Source of the DNA: Microvirga lupini
Lineage (GTDB): Bacteria > Pseudomonadota > Alphaproteobacteria > Rhizobiales > Beijerinckiaceae
NCBI GenBank assembly: GCA_000517005.1
Contig: KI912026.1
Span: 154,448 to 192,430 of the forward strand
DNA length: 37,983 nucleotides
Direction of reading: 5' to 3'
The notes beneath the pieces are model-generated. The model saw only the letters and a list, made by a program, of their open reading frames with translations, searched no databases and was not told where the DNA came from. Each line of letters opens with the position of its first letter. Position 1 is the stretch's first letter. A program made the translations under genes and the position numbers. This document shows, piece after piece, positions 8,454-16,757 of the stretch.

Positions 8454-10304
8454 TCACGTCGCTTCTTTCTCCATCGCCTCCAGCTCACCGATCAGCCGCT
8501 CGATCATCGACAGGCCGATCTGCCAGAAGGACGGATCGCCGGCATTGAGGCCGAAGGGAGCGAGCAGCTCCGAATAATGCTTGGTGCCGCCCGCCGAGAG
8601 GAGCGCGAAATAGCGGTCCACAAAGCCTTCGTTGGAACGCTCATAGACGCCGTAGAGGGAGTTCACTAGGCAGTCGCCAAAGGCATAGGCGTAGACGTAG
8701 AACGGCGAGTGGATGAAGTGCGGGATATAGGTCCAGAAGCTCTCGTAGCCCGGACCGAGGCGGATCGCGGGACCTAAGCTCTCGTCCTGCACCGACATCC
8801 AGAGTTCGCACAGATTATCGGCCGTCAGCTCGCCGTTGCGGCGCTCCAGATGCACCTTGCGCTCGAAGGAATAGAACGCGATCTGGCGCACCACCGTGTT
8901 GATCATGTCCTCGACTTTCGCCGCCAGCATCGCCTTGCGCTGCACCGGGTCGGCGGTCTGGTCGAGGAGACGGCGGAAGGTGAGCATCTCGCCGAAGACG
9001 GAGGCCGTCTCGGCGAGAGTCAGGGGCGTGGGCGCCATGAGCGCGCCGTTGGGGCCGGCCATGACCTGGTGCACCCCGTGCCCCAGCTCGTGAGCCAGCG
9101 TCATCACGTCCCGCGGCTTGCCCTGGTAGTTCAGGAGCACATAAGGGTGGGCCGAGGGCACCGTCGGATGGGCGAAGGCGCCGGGCGCCTTGCCGGGACG
9201 GGTCGGCGCATCGATCCAGTCCTCGTCGAAGAAGCGCTTCGCGATGTCGGCCATGCGCAGCGAGAAGGCGGAATAGGCCGAGAGAACCGTGTCCTTCGCC
9301 TCGTTCCACGGAATGGTGCGCTGCTCGACCCTCGGCAGGGGCGCGTTGCGGTCCCAATGGTCGAGCTTGTCCTTGTTGAACCACTTGGCCTTCAGGGCAT
9401 AGTAGCGATGCGACAGGCGCGGATAGGCCTCGCGCACGGCCGAGACCATCGCCTCCACCACCTCGCGCTCGACTCGGTTCGCCAGATGGCGGGAATCGGC
9501 CACGTCCTCGAAGCCGCGCCAGCGGTCGGAGATCTCCTTGTCCTTGGCGAGCGTGTTGGTGATGAGGGTGAAGGTGCGAAGATTGGCCTTGAAGGTCTTG
9601 GCCAGGGCGTCGGAGGCGTCTTTGCGCACGCTCTCGTCCGGATCCTGAAGCTTGTTCAGGGTCGGCTCGATGGGCAGTTCCTCACCGCGCACCGTGAAAC
9701 GCAAGGACGCGATGGTCTCGTCGAACAGGCGGTTCCAGGCCGAGCGGCCGGTCACCGACTTCTCATGGAAGAGCTGCTCGATCTTGTCTTCGAGCTGATA
9801 GGGCTTGTCCTTGCGCAGATCCTCGATCCAGGGCTTGTAATGCTTGAGCGGCTCCTCGCTCACGGCCTTGTCGAGAACCGCGTCGTCGATGCGATTGAGT
9901 TCAAGTCCGAAGAAGAGAAGCTCCGTCGAGGCGGCGGTCAGGCGCTCCTGGGTGTCGCCGTAGAATTTCGCGCGGACCGGATCGGTGGTGTCGCCGGAAT
10001 AGATGAGGCCCGCATAGGACATGAGGCGGCCGAGAAGATCTTCGAGCGCCTCATAGCGCTTCACCGCCTCGTCCAGCCGCTCGGAGGCCTTCTCGCCCCG
10101 CGCCATCTCATCGAGCTTGCCGCGATAGGCGGCGGCAAACGCCTTGCACTCGGCTTCGGCCTTCCCGAGATCCCGCTTGAATTCCTCGCTCTCCATGCCG
10201 GGATAGAGATGGGACAGATCCCATTCCGGCAGCGGCCCGAGTTCGGCCTGCGCGGCGCCGGCAGTGGACGGATGGTGCAAGGGAGGAACTTTCTGAGAGG
10301 TCAC
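8454..10304 (-). CDS. pepF: M3-family oligoendopeptidase F
   Basis: Cytoplasmic zinc metallopeptidase of 616 aa, the usual size for PepF, which cuts short peptides. The zinc motif HELGH is at residues 405-409 in MTLAHELGHGVHQVMAG, with the third ligand glutamate at about 432 in TLAETASVFGEM. The N-terminal helical domain (EWDLSHLYPGMESEEF) and the C-terminal FIHSPFYVYAYAFGDCLVNSLY segment are characteristic. The start is a GTG with only a weak ribosome-binding site, but the next ATG (in LYPGMESEE) would cut into the conserved domain. It is transcribed alone, divergently from the L,D-transpeptidase gene. Confidence 0.93.
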   Translation of the reverse strand: MTSQKVPPLHHPSTAGAAQAELGPLPEWDLSHLYPGMESEEFKRDLGKAEAECKAFAAAYRGKLDEMARGEKASERLDEAVKRYEALEDLLGRLMSYAGLIYSGDTTDPVRAKFYGDTQERLTAASTELLFFGLELNRIDDAVLDKAVSEEPLKHYKPWIEDLRKDKPYQLEDKIEQLFHEKSVTGRSAWNRLFDETIASLRFTVRGEELPIEPTLNKLQDPDESVRKDASDALAKTFKANLRTFTLITNTLAKDKEISDRWRGFEDVADSRHLANRVEREVVEAMVSAVREAYPRLSHRYYALKAKWFNKDKLDHWDRNAPLPRVEQRTIPWNEAKDTVLSAYSAFSLRMADIAKRFFDEDWIDAPTRPGKAPGAFAHPTVPSAHPYVLLNYQGKPRDVMTLAHELGHGVHQVMAGPNGALMAPTPLTLAETASVFGEMLTFRRLLDQTADPVQRKAMLAAKVEDMINTVVRQIAFYSFERKVHLERRNGELTADNLCELWMSVQDESLGPAIRLGPGYESFWTYIPHFIHSPFYVYAYAFGDCLVNSLYGVYERSNEGFVDRYFALLSAGGTKHYSELLAPFGLNAGDPSFWQIGLSMIERLIGELEAMEKEAT

Positions 10305-10630
10305 GGGCGATTGCCTGCTTGGGAAGGTCTAAGGAAATGGTACTGCACACATATTGGCCGCCGCGCTCTCCGGATCAACCCATATCGGCGGAGGGCTGGC
10401 TGACGCCCCGCCCCAACTTCCTGACCGATCACACCCGCACCCTTCGTGGGGATGCGGGCGCACACTCCCCGCGGCCCTTTACAGAAAATTGAAAGAACTT
10501 GGCCTAGACGATGAAGCCGCATGCCGTTTTGCGCGTTAAGCGTAACAGAACGTGTGCGGGAACACTGACGAAATCCATTTGATGGAGGATCTTCCAGTCC
10601 TCCACCTTCATTGCGATGAGGAGCAAGATC
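10305..10630. other. Gene-free divergent intergenic region
   Basis: This 326-bp gap between divergent genes should hold both promoters, but I cannot identify a well-matched -35/-10 pair. It has two clear hairpins: CCCGCA/TGCGGG with an inner CCC/GGG (about 10434-10458), and TGGAGGA/TCCTCCA (10583-10589 with 10598-10604). The second would lie in the leader of the L,D-transpeptidase mRNA. No small ORF here looks real. Confidence 0.6.
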
Positions 10631-12397
10631 ATGCGTGACCTGCGCAAGACGGCACTTTGGCTTGGTCTCATTGGATCTGTCTCCCTCCTCCCCATCGCCG
10701 TCCTGGCGGAAGACGCGAGCAATGCCGAGCCGAATATCGTTCACTCCGCTCCCGCAGATCCCTCCTTCCACGATGTTGCCGTCCAGGAATCCCCCGCACG
10801 GAAGGACGTGGCCTCTCAGCCCATCCCGTTGCCTGAACCCGCACCGATCGCCATCGATTCGGCTGATCTGAAGCCGGCTCCTGCCATCGACATCCCGTTG
10901 CCCGATGCGGCTCCCGTGACGGCCCTGATGCAGGCGGATCTCTTCCGCATCGCCGTGGAGGGTCTGTTCGCGGACGATGCCGCCATGCGCGAGCTGCGCG
11001 TGAACGGCAAGGACCGGGAGGCCCTCTCCGCCTATTACGCACAGGCCGAGCGTCCTCTCATCTGGGCCCAGGACGGCGTGTGGTCGCCCGCCGCGCAGGG
11101 CGCGATGGAGCGCCTGAAGGCCGCCGACGAGGATGGCCTCGACCCCGCCGCTTATCCCCTGCCCGACAGGGGGCTGCGCAAGGATGCGACGCCGGCGCAA
11201 TGGGCCCGGGCCGATGTGAAGCTCTCCCTGTCCGTGATCCGCTATGCCCGCGATGCCCGTGGCGCGCGAATCGATCTCGCCCGCCTCTCGCCTCTGGTGA
11301 CTCCGAAGCTCGCCATCCCAACCATCGGCGAGGTGCTGAGCAGGGTCTCTTCCGCCGGAGATGCGGGCGGAGCGCTCGAAGCCTACAACCCGCCTCATCC
11401 TGGCTACAAGGCATTGAAGGAACGGTTGGCGAGATTGCGCGAGAACCATCCCTCGCAGCCGAGCGTGCGCCTGCCCCGGGGTCCGATCCTGCGCGTGGGC
11501 ATGAAGGATCCGCGCGTGCCTCTGATCCGCGCGCGTTTCAATCTCACGAAGGATGCGAATAATCAGACGGTCTATGACGAGCGCGTGGCCTCGGCCGTGG
11601 CGGCCTTTCAGAAGGAGAAGGGCCTGTCGAATACAGGGGTTTTGAACGCCCAGACGGTAGCAGCCCTCTCCGGTCCCTCCGTGGCACAGCGGCAATCCGA
11701 CCTGATCGCCAATATGGAGCGCTGGCGCTGGCTGCCGGCCGATCTGGGGCAGCGGCACATCATGGTGAACGTGCCCGAATTCCGCCTGCAGGTGGTCGAG
11801 GGCCGCAAGGTGGTTCACGAGGCCCGCGTGATCGTCGGCAAGGAGAAGTCGCAGACGCCGATCTTCTCCGAGAACATGAAGTACCTCGTGGTCAATCCGT
11901 CCTGGACGATCCCGCCGTCGATCATGAAGAAGGAGATTCTGCCGGCGCTGGCCAACGATCCCTATTACGCCGCACGCAAAGGCTACAAGATCATTCGCCG
12001 AGGTGACCGGATCACGGTCCAGCAGCCGCCGGGCGAGCGCAATGCTCTGGGCTTCGTGAAGTTCATGTTGCCTAACCAGCATGCGGTCTATTTGCACGAC
12101 ACGCCGAACCGCAATCTCTTCTCCGCGAGCAAGCGTGCCTTCAGCCATGGCTGCGTGCGCGTCGACAAGCCCTTCGAGCTGGCGGAAGAGATCATGGGCA
12201 AGGACGGCAGGTGGACCGAGGCGAAGCTGCGCGGACTCATCGGCAAGGGCGAGCGCTACGTGCACCTGACCAATCCCCTGCCCGTGCACCTGACCTATTT
12301 CACGCTCGCGGTCGACGAGAAGGGCGAGGTGAAGCGGTTCGAAGATCTCTACGGTCTCGACCGCAAGGTCCGTGCCGCCCTTAACCTGTCCGAATAG
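10631..12397 (+). CDS. L,D-transpeptidase with peptidoglycan-binding domain (YcbB-like)
   Basis: A 588-aa exported enzyme that probably makes 3-3 peptidoglycan crosslinks or attaches proteins to the wall. Order: signal peptide (about 1-26, MRDLRKTALWLGLIG ending in AVLA), a scaffold region, a PG_binding_1 domain (about 280-347, GMKDPRVPLIRARF to LNAQTVAALSG) and a YkuD catalytic domain (about 376-523) with the motif SHGCVRV. The catalytic cysteine is residue 508 and the histidine is in the same motif. I chose the ATG at 10631 because GAGGAG lies 7 nt upstream; an in-frame ATG at 10616 has no ribosome-binding site. The architecture matches the LdtD/YcbB group. It precedes another wall protein in the same orientation. 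Confidence 0.93.
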   Translation: MRDLRKTALWLGLIGSVSLLPIAVLAEDASNAEPNIVHSAPADPSFHDVAVQESPARKDVASQPIPLPEPAPIAIDSADLKPAPAIDIPLPDAAPVTALMQADLFRIAVEGLFADDAAMRELRVNGKDREALSAYYAQAERPLIWAQDGVWSPAAQGAMERLKAADEDGLDPAAYPLPDRGLRKDATPAQWARADVKLSLSVIRYARDARGARIDLARLSPLVTPKLAIPTIGEVLSRVSSAGDAGGALEAYNPPHPGYKALKERLARLRENHPSQPSVRLPRGPILRVGMKDPRVPLIRARFNLTKDANNQTVYDERVASAVAAFQKEKGLSNTGVLNAQTVAALSGPSVAQRQSDLIANMERWRWLPADLGQRHIMVNVPEFRLQVVEGRKVVHEARVIVGKEKSQTPIFSENMKYLVVNPSWTIPPSIMKKEILPALANDPYYAARKGYKIIRRGDRITVQQPPGERNALGFVKFMLPNQHAVYLHDTPNRNLFSASKRAFSHGCVRVDKPFELAEEIMGKDGRWTEAKLRGLIGKGERYVHLTNPLPVHLTYFTLAVDEKGEVKRFEDLYGLDRKVRAALNLSE

Positions 12398-12440
12398 CTC
12401 CCTCTTCCCACCACGTTTTCAGCGAATTTCTTTCCCTCAC

Positions 12441-12456
12441 TTAACGGGAAGGTAAC
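12441..12456 (+). promoter_or_regulatory. CtrA-like box upstream of the DUF882 gene
   Basis: TTAA-N7-GTAAC differs by one base from the alphaproteobacterial CtrA full-site consensus TTAA-N7-TTAAC. A TATAAG at about 12481, 51 bp before the GTG start, could be a -10 element. CtrA control of an envelope gene would be sensible, but a single near-match could arise by chance. Confidence 0.3.
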
Positions 12457-12531
12457 CGTCTTCGGCAAAGATCCTTTCACTATAAGGGTTTCTGCATCTG
12501 CGGGCGCAGCCGAGTAAAGACGAGTATCACA

Positions 12532-14181
12532 GTGAGAGTATTGCGTACGGACCGCCTGGCGCGCCGCGTCGGCATCGGTCTTGCGGCCTTTCTGGCCGTC
12601 ATGGTGGGCGGGGTGCGCGGCACGCAGGATGCGGTCGCCAACGGCGATACCCGCACGCTGAGCCTCTACAACAACAACACCAAGGAAAGCCTCACCGTCA
12701 CCTTCCGGCGCAATGGTCAGTACGATCCTGCAGCCCTGCAGCAGCTCAACTGGTTCCTGCGTGACTGGCGGCGCGACGAGCCGACCCGCATGGATCCGCG
12801 CCTGTTCGACACGGTGTGGGAGGTCTATCGCGAGTCCGGATCGAACGAGCCGGTCCATGTGAACTCGGGCTATCGCTCTCCGAGGACCAATTCCATGCTC
12901 CGTCGGCGCTCCAGCGCCGTGGCCAAGAACAGCCAGCACATGCAGGGCAAGGCCATGGACTTCTATCTGCCGGACGTGTCCACTGCGCGCCTGCGCGCCA
13001 TCGGCATGCGGCTCCAGAACGGGGGCGTCGGCTATTATCCCAATGCCTACACGCCCTTCGTCCATCTCGACGTGGGCAGCGTGCGCGCTTGGCCGCGCAT
13101 GACCCGTGCCCAGCTCGCGAGCCTCTTCCCCGACGGCAAGACCGTCCACATCCCCTCCGACGGCAGACCTCTGCCGGGCTATGACATGGCTCGCGCCGAG
13201 GTGCTCGCCAAGGGCGGCACGGTCGCCGGCTACACGACATACGCGGATGCCGAGGAGGCCATCGCCAACCAGCCGCGCCGCAAGAGCTTCTGGGCCACCC
13301 TGTTCGGCATCGGCGACGACGAGGAGGAGGATGCGGAGGAGATCCGGGTCGCCTCGCGGCCGGGCCGGGCCATCATGGCCTCCCGTCAGGCGCAGCCGGC
13401 GCAGAACTATTACGCCAGCGACAGCAATTCATCGGTCTATGCGGCGCTGCAGCCGAGCCAAGCCCCCGAGCCGGCACGCCGGGCTCCCGTTGCGATTCAG
13501 CCCCGGCCCGAACCGCCCGCTCCTGCGGTCGTAGCCGCCATTGCGCCGGCCCTGCGCGAGGATCTGACGCCGCCGGTCTCGGCGCCGCTGCCGCCGACCC
13601 GGATCAACGGAGCGCCCGGCACCGTCCAGACGGCCTCCGGCCCGACTCTGGCCTGGCAGCAGGGACCGGAAGCGCAGTCCGAGCTGTCCATCGCCAGGGG
13701 CATGGCCTTTGCGCCGGTGCCGCCACGGCGTCCCGATGCGGATGATGCGGGGTCCGAGAATGTCGCGGGCACCGTTGCCCTGGCCTATGCCCCGCTTCCG
13801 CCGGCCCGTCCGAGCTCGCTCGCGGCCACGAATCCGATTCCCGGCATTCCGGAATTGCGGGGCTCACTGGAAACGGCAGCAGTCCAGCACCCGCTGCCGC
13901 CGCCACGTCCGGACCTGCGTCCCATCGTGGTCGCCGCCGCAAGCCCGGTCGATATTCCGGTCACCGGCTCGACTCCCAAGGGGTTGGTGAAAGCAAAGCC
14001 CGCGGCGGCACCCGAGGCCAAGTCTCCTCCGGTGGCGAAGAAGCCGCCGGTGACGGCGCTGAGCGCCCTGATGTCGGCGGAGCCCAGTCTGCATATGGGC
14101 TTCTCGAGCAAGCCGGCAGGCGACTTGGCCACGAACCGCTTCACGGGACCGGCGGTCAAACCGCTTCCCGTCGTACGATAG
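12532..14181 (+). CDS. DUF882 / M15-type peptidase-like exported protein
   Basis: A 549-aa protein with an N-terminal hydrophobic export signal (about 10-30) and a YcbK/DUF882 domain related to zinc D-Ala-D-Ala carboxypeptidases. Likely metal ligands are present: H136 and D143 in SQHMQGKAMD, and H178 in FVHLDVG; the upstream HVNSGYRSPRTN segment is also typical. From about residue 270 the protein becomes a long low-complexity tail rich in proline and alanine, with recurring PLPPxRP-like motifs (VPPRRP, LPPARP, LPPPRP), probably a periplasmic spacer. The GTG start is uncertain, since a TTG follows three codons later. A cell-wall hydrolase or scaffold role is inferred. It ends at a strong bidirectional terminator. 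Confidence 0.85.
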   Translation: MRVLRTDRLARRVGIGLAAFLAVMVGGVRGTQDAVANGDTRTLSLYNNNTKESLTVTFRRNGQYDPAALQQLNWFLRDWRRDEPTRMDPRLFDTVWEVYRESGSNEPVHVNSGYRSPRTNSMLRRRSSAVAKNSQHMQGKAMDFYLPDVSTARLRAIGMRLQNGGVGYYPNAYTPFVHLDVGSVRAWPRMTRAQLASLFPDGKTVHIPSDGRPLPGYDMARAEVLAKGGTVAGYTTYADAEEAIANQPRRKSFWATLFGIGDDEEEDAEEIRVASRPGRAIMASRQAQPAQNYYASDSNSSVYAALQPSQAPEPARRAPVAIQPRPEPPAPAVVAAIAPALREDLTPPVSAPLPPTRINGAPGTVQTASGPTLAWQQGPEAQSELSIARGMAFAPVPPRRPDADDAGSENVAGTVALAYAPLPPARPSSLAATNPIPGIPELRGSLETAAVQHPLPPPRPDLRPIVVAAASPVDIPVTGSTPKGLVKAKPAAAPEAKSPPVAKKPPVTALSALMSAEPSLHMGFSSKPAGDLATNRFTGPAVKPLPVVR

Positions 14182-14182
14182 G

Positions 14183-14208
14183 AAAAGGGCTCCTTTCGGA
14201 GCCCTTTT
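14183..14208. terminator. Bidirectional terminator between convergent genes
   Basis: AAAAGGGCTCC-TTTC-GGAGCCCTTTT is a perfect 11-bp stem with a 4-nt loop and T-runs when read on either strand. It serves the DUF882 gene (+), whose stop ends 2 bp earlier, and the DUF1989 gene (-). Confidence 0.92.
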
Positions 14209-14244
14209 AGTTTCAGCCGATCTCTGGCCGGTAGGCAGGATCAC

Positions 14245-15105
14245 TCACTCGCCGTGCTGCCGATTGTAAGGATTGCGCCCCGGCGAGGTCCATCCTTGCG
14301 GTGGCGCTTTCGGCTTGTAGACCTCCACCAGCAGGGGATGGCAGACGGCCACATCGCTCGAATGCTCTGCGCTGCAATCGCCGCCCGGGCAGGCGGAGAG
14401 CGCGCCCAGAAGATCGATCTCGGCGAATAATTCGAGATAATCACCCGGCCTGACGGGGCTCGCCTTCATGAAGTACTGCCCCGTGTCGCGGGTGAAGCCG
14501 GTGCACATGAAGACGTTGAGCACGTCGTGCACCGCCGGCTCGACCTCCTCCTTGGGACGGCCCAGCCGATGGGCCAAGGCGCGGGTCAGGTTCGAGTGGC
14601 AGCAGTAGTGATAATCGTGACCCGAGAGCAGACGGTGCGTGTAGGGATCGCAGCGCGTGCCGATGACGTCGTGCACGGAACCGCCGAATTCGTCGAAGCC
14701 GTACCAATCGAGGGTGTCGTGCGTGATCGTCGCCATTGGTCGGAGGTACGGTAGGGACGACCAGAGCTGGTCTCCGGTCGACACATGCGTGCCATTGAGA
14801 GCCCTCGTCTTGCCGGAGAAGAAGCGCTCGTCGAGATCGTCCGCCGACCAGAGATTGAGATCGCCCACCTGCGGGCCCTCAATGCTGACGATGCGGGAGA
14901 AGCAGCCGGCAGGCACGGTAAAGCAGCGCGCATCGCGGGGCGGCACGATCACCTCATCGACCTTCTGCCAGCCTTCGCGAGCGGCCTGATAGGCAGCGAG
15001 GTCGGGCCGCGGCAGGGTGTCGACCGGATAACAGATGACGGGAGCAACTTTCCGACGCGCATCCGCGTCGAGAGGTTCAGACACTTGGTCCCGGGCGAGC
15101 TTCAT
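14245..15105 (-). CDS. DUF1989 (urea carboxylase-associated family) protein
   Basis: A 286-aa member of the DUF1989/urea carboxylase-associated protein family. Conserved-looking parts include VPAGCFSRIVSIEGPQVGDLNLW, GTHVSTGDQLWSSLPYLRPM, GTRCDPYTHRLLSG with HDYHYCCHSN, and FMCTGFTRDTGQYFMKASPV; the clustered Cys and His residues could bind metal. In other bacteria relatives sit with urea or urea-derivative degradation genes, but none is nearby here, so the substrate is unknown. GGAG lies shortly before the ATG. It is transcribed alone between the gapR terminator and the convergent terminator at 14183-14208. Confidence 0.85.
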   Translation of the reverse strand: MKLARDQVSEPLDADARRKVAPVICYPVDTLPRPDLAAYQAAREGWQKVDEVIVPPRDARCFTVPAGCFSRIVSIEGPQVGDLNLWSADDLDERFFSGKTRALNGTHVSTGDQLWSSLPYLRPMATITHDTLDWYGFDEFGGSVHDVIGTRCDPYTHRLLSGHDYHYCCHSNLTRALAHRLGRPKEEVEPAVHDVLNVFMCTGFTRDTGQYFMKASPVRPGDYLELFAEIDLLGALSACPGGDCSAEHSSDVAVCHPLLVEVYKPKAPPQGWTSPGRNPYNRQHGE

Positions 15106-15197
15106 GCGTATCTCCAGCGATTCCTCATCTCTTCCTTATAGGAAACCTGCTCGTCGGGAGCGAGCCGGAAGCATGCAGGCAGATCCTCCAACATGAG

Positions 15198-15229
15198 AAA
15201 GGCCTCGCAGATCGATCTGCGAGGCCTTT
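15198..15229 (-). terminator. Terminator downstream of gapR
   Basis: A perfect 32-nt palindrome (AAAGGCCTCGCAGATC and its complement) follows the gapR stop on the minus strand. It would fold into a very stable stem ending in UUU. Its full symmetry means it also works on the plus strand. Confidence 0.8.
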
Positions 15230-15254
15230 GGAAAGCTTGAACGGCAGGAATGGG

Positions 15255-15512
15255 TTAGACCATCCCGAGCGCCTGCATGTAGAGTTCGAGGATCGCCTCC
15301 TCCTCCTGGCGCTCGGCGTAGTCGCGCTTGCGCAAGGAGATGATCTTGCGCAGGACCTTGGTGTCGAAGCCGTTGCCCTTGGCCTCGGCATAGACGTCCT
15401 TGATGTCGCCCGCGATGCCGGCCTTTTCCTCTTCCAGGCGCTCGATGCGCTCGATGAAGGCCTTCAGCTGGTCGGCTGCGACGGATTCGGTATTGAAAGC
15501 TGCGTCATCCAT
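15255..15512 (-). CDS. gapR: GapR family nucleoid-associated protein (DUF2312)
   Basis: An 85-aa, almost entirely helical protein matching the GapR/DUF2312 family throughout: [21 protein letters not shown], then [21 protein letters not shown] and [21 protein letters not shown]. In Caulobacter, GapR clamps overtwisted DNA ahead of replication forks and transcription and helps topoisomerases. The long N-terminal helix would form the dimer coiled coil, and the basic segment is the DNA contact. It lies 61 bp downstream of the DUF1244 gene in the same direction and may be co-transcribed. It has its own strong terminator. Confidence 0.93.
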   Translation of the reverse strand: MDDAAFNTESVAADQLKAFIERIERLEEEKAGIAGDIKDVYAEAKGNGFDTKVLRKIISLRKRDYAERQEEEAILELYMQALGMV

Positions 15513-15573
15513 GAATGATGCCCCTGATTGATGGCGTTGGCGCCAGTGTTATGGTCATTTGGTTGAAGCCCTT

Positions 15574-15879
15574 TTAATGCCCGGGCTTCGATTTCTCAAA
15601 ATCGGCAAGCTGGGAGGCAGAAGCCTCGCGCTGGTGGCGTTCCTTCCATTCCTCGTAAGGCATGCCGTAGACATAGGTCCGGCTCTCTTCCTTGGAGAGC
15701 GCGATGCCCCACTCGTCGGCGGCCTCCTTCAGCCAGTTGGACAGGCAGTTGCGGCAGAAACCCGCCAGGTTCATGAGGTCGATGTTCTGAACGTCGGTCC
15801 GCTCGCGCAGATGCTCGACGAGCCTGCGGAAGGCAGCGGCCTCCAGTTCCACCTGTATCTTCTCGTCGATGTTCTTCAT
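15574..15879 (-). CDS. DUF1244 family protein
   Basis: A 101-aa conserved proteobacterial protein of unknown function. The family core is clear: MKNIDEKIQVELEAAAFRRL, the Cys pair in LAGFCRNCLSNWL (CxxC, possibly redox or metal related) and the YGMPYEEWKERHQ end. I set the start at 15879, although an upstream in-frame ATG would add 40 residues of low-complexity sequence, because the family begins here. The ATG also overlaps the stop of the upstream N-formylglutamate amidohydrolase gene as ATGA, which indicates translational coupling. Function cannot be assigned. Confidence 0.88.
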   Translation of the reverse strand: MKNIDEKIQVELEAAAFRRLVEHLRERTDVQNIDLMNLAGFCRNCLSNWLKEAADEWGIALSKEESRTYVYGMPYEEWKERHQREASASQLADFEKSKPGH

Positions 15880-16724
15880 GGGCTTACCCTCCCGTGCTGG
15901 CGCAGTCGGTCGCGGGTGCGGGTCCCGAAAATCCGAGGAGCCCGAAGCTCCGGCCGTCCGGCGAGCGGCTTGAGCAGTCGGGCGAAGCGCTCGGCCCATT
16001 CCTCGGCCCCCTCGTCCGATGCGATCAGATCCTGCCGGATCTCGATGAGCGCATTGGCGAGCCCTCGGATCGTGGCATGACGGTCCACGGTATCGCCTGC
16101 CAGCGCCCCATCATAGGGCTCGTTGTCGCCGACGACGAGTCCGCCCTCGGCCTCGAGCCCTTCCAGAAGCGGCTTGGCGAAGCGGTCGTCCGCATCCCAG
16201 AGGATCCCCACATGCCAGGGCCGTGCCCAGCCGCGCCAGATCGGCGTGAAGCTGTGCACCGTCACGATGACCGGCGGGTGCCCCGCCGCCACCGCCTTGT
16301 GGATCGCATCCGCGATGGCTTCGTCGTATGGATCGTAGAAACGGGCGATGCGCCTTTGCACCTCGGCGTCGTCCACTTTGGCGTTGCCCGGCACCACCGC
16401 GCCGTCGGACAGGCGCATGACCAGCGTCGGATCGTCCCGGCCCCGGTTGGGGTCGATGATGAGCCGCGAGAACTGGGTCAGGATCGCCGGCGCATTCAGG
16501 CGGCGAGCCAGGGAGCGGGTCACGGCCGCCGCCCCGATGTCATAGGCGATGTGGCGCTCGAACTCGGATTGCGGCAGGCCCAAATCGCCGAGATCCGGCG
16601 GCACTGCATTGGAGGCGTGATCGCACAGGATCAGGATCCCCGATTCGACGGAGCCGGAAATGATCTCGACAGGACAGGGCTCAAGGAAGGGATCGTCGAG
16701 CGTGAGCGCGGCGGAGGCGGACAT
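15876..16724 (-). CDS. N-formylglutamate amidohydrolase family protein (paralogue 1)
   Basis: A 282-aa member of the N-formylglutamate amidohydrolase (HutG-like) superfamily, metal-dependent amidases. Landmarks are LILCDHASNAVPP near the start, then FERHIAYDIGAAAVTR, LIIDPNRGRDDPTL, VIVTVHSFTP, HVGILWDAD and VGDNEPYDG. True HutG hydrolyses N-formyl-L-glutamate in histidine breakdown; no hut genes are nearby, so the substrate here is open. The gene is first of a probable three-gene unit with DUF1244 (ATGA overlap) and gapR. It is divergent from the EamA transporter, with little promoter space between them and no obvious purine-rich ribosome-binding site. Confidence 0.85.
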   Translation of the reverse strand: MSASAALTLDDPFLEPCPVEIISGSVESGILILCDHASNAVPPDLGDLGLPQSEFERHIAYDIGAAAVTRSLARRLNAPAILTQFSRLIIDPNRGRDDPTLVMRLSDGAVVPGNAKVDDAEVQRRIARFYDPYDEAIADAIHKAVAAGHPPVIVTVHSFTPIWRGWARPWHVGILWDADDRFAKPLLEGLEAEGGLVVGDNEPYDGALAGDTVDRHATIRGLANALIEIRQDLIASDEGAEEWAERFARLLKPLAGRPELRAPRIFGTRTRDRLRQHGRVSP

Positions 16725-16757
16725 GGTGAGGAATGGATTTCAGGCGGAATGGATTGA

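Noticed and set aside
8850..10403. Long plus-strand ORF (517 aa) opposite pepF
   Set aside because: A GC-rich shadow of pepF; pepF itself has HELGH and full family length.
10301..12289. Long minus-strand ORF (662 aa) opposite the L,D-transpeptidase
   Set aside because: It is a shadow frame with no domain and no ribosome-binding site. The plus-strand protein has clear catalytic and signal motifs.
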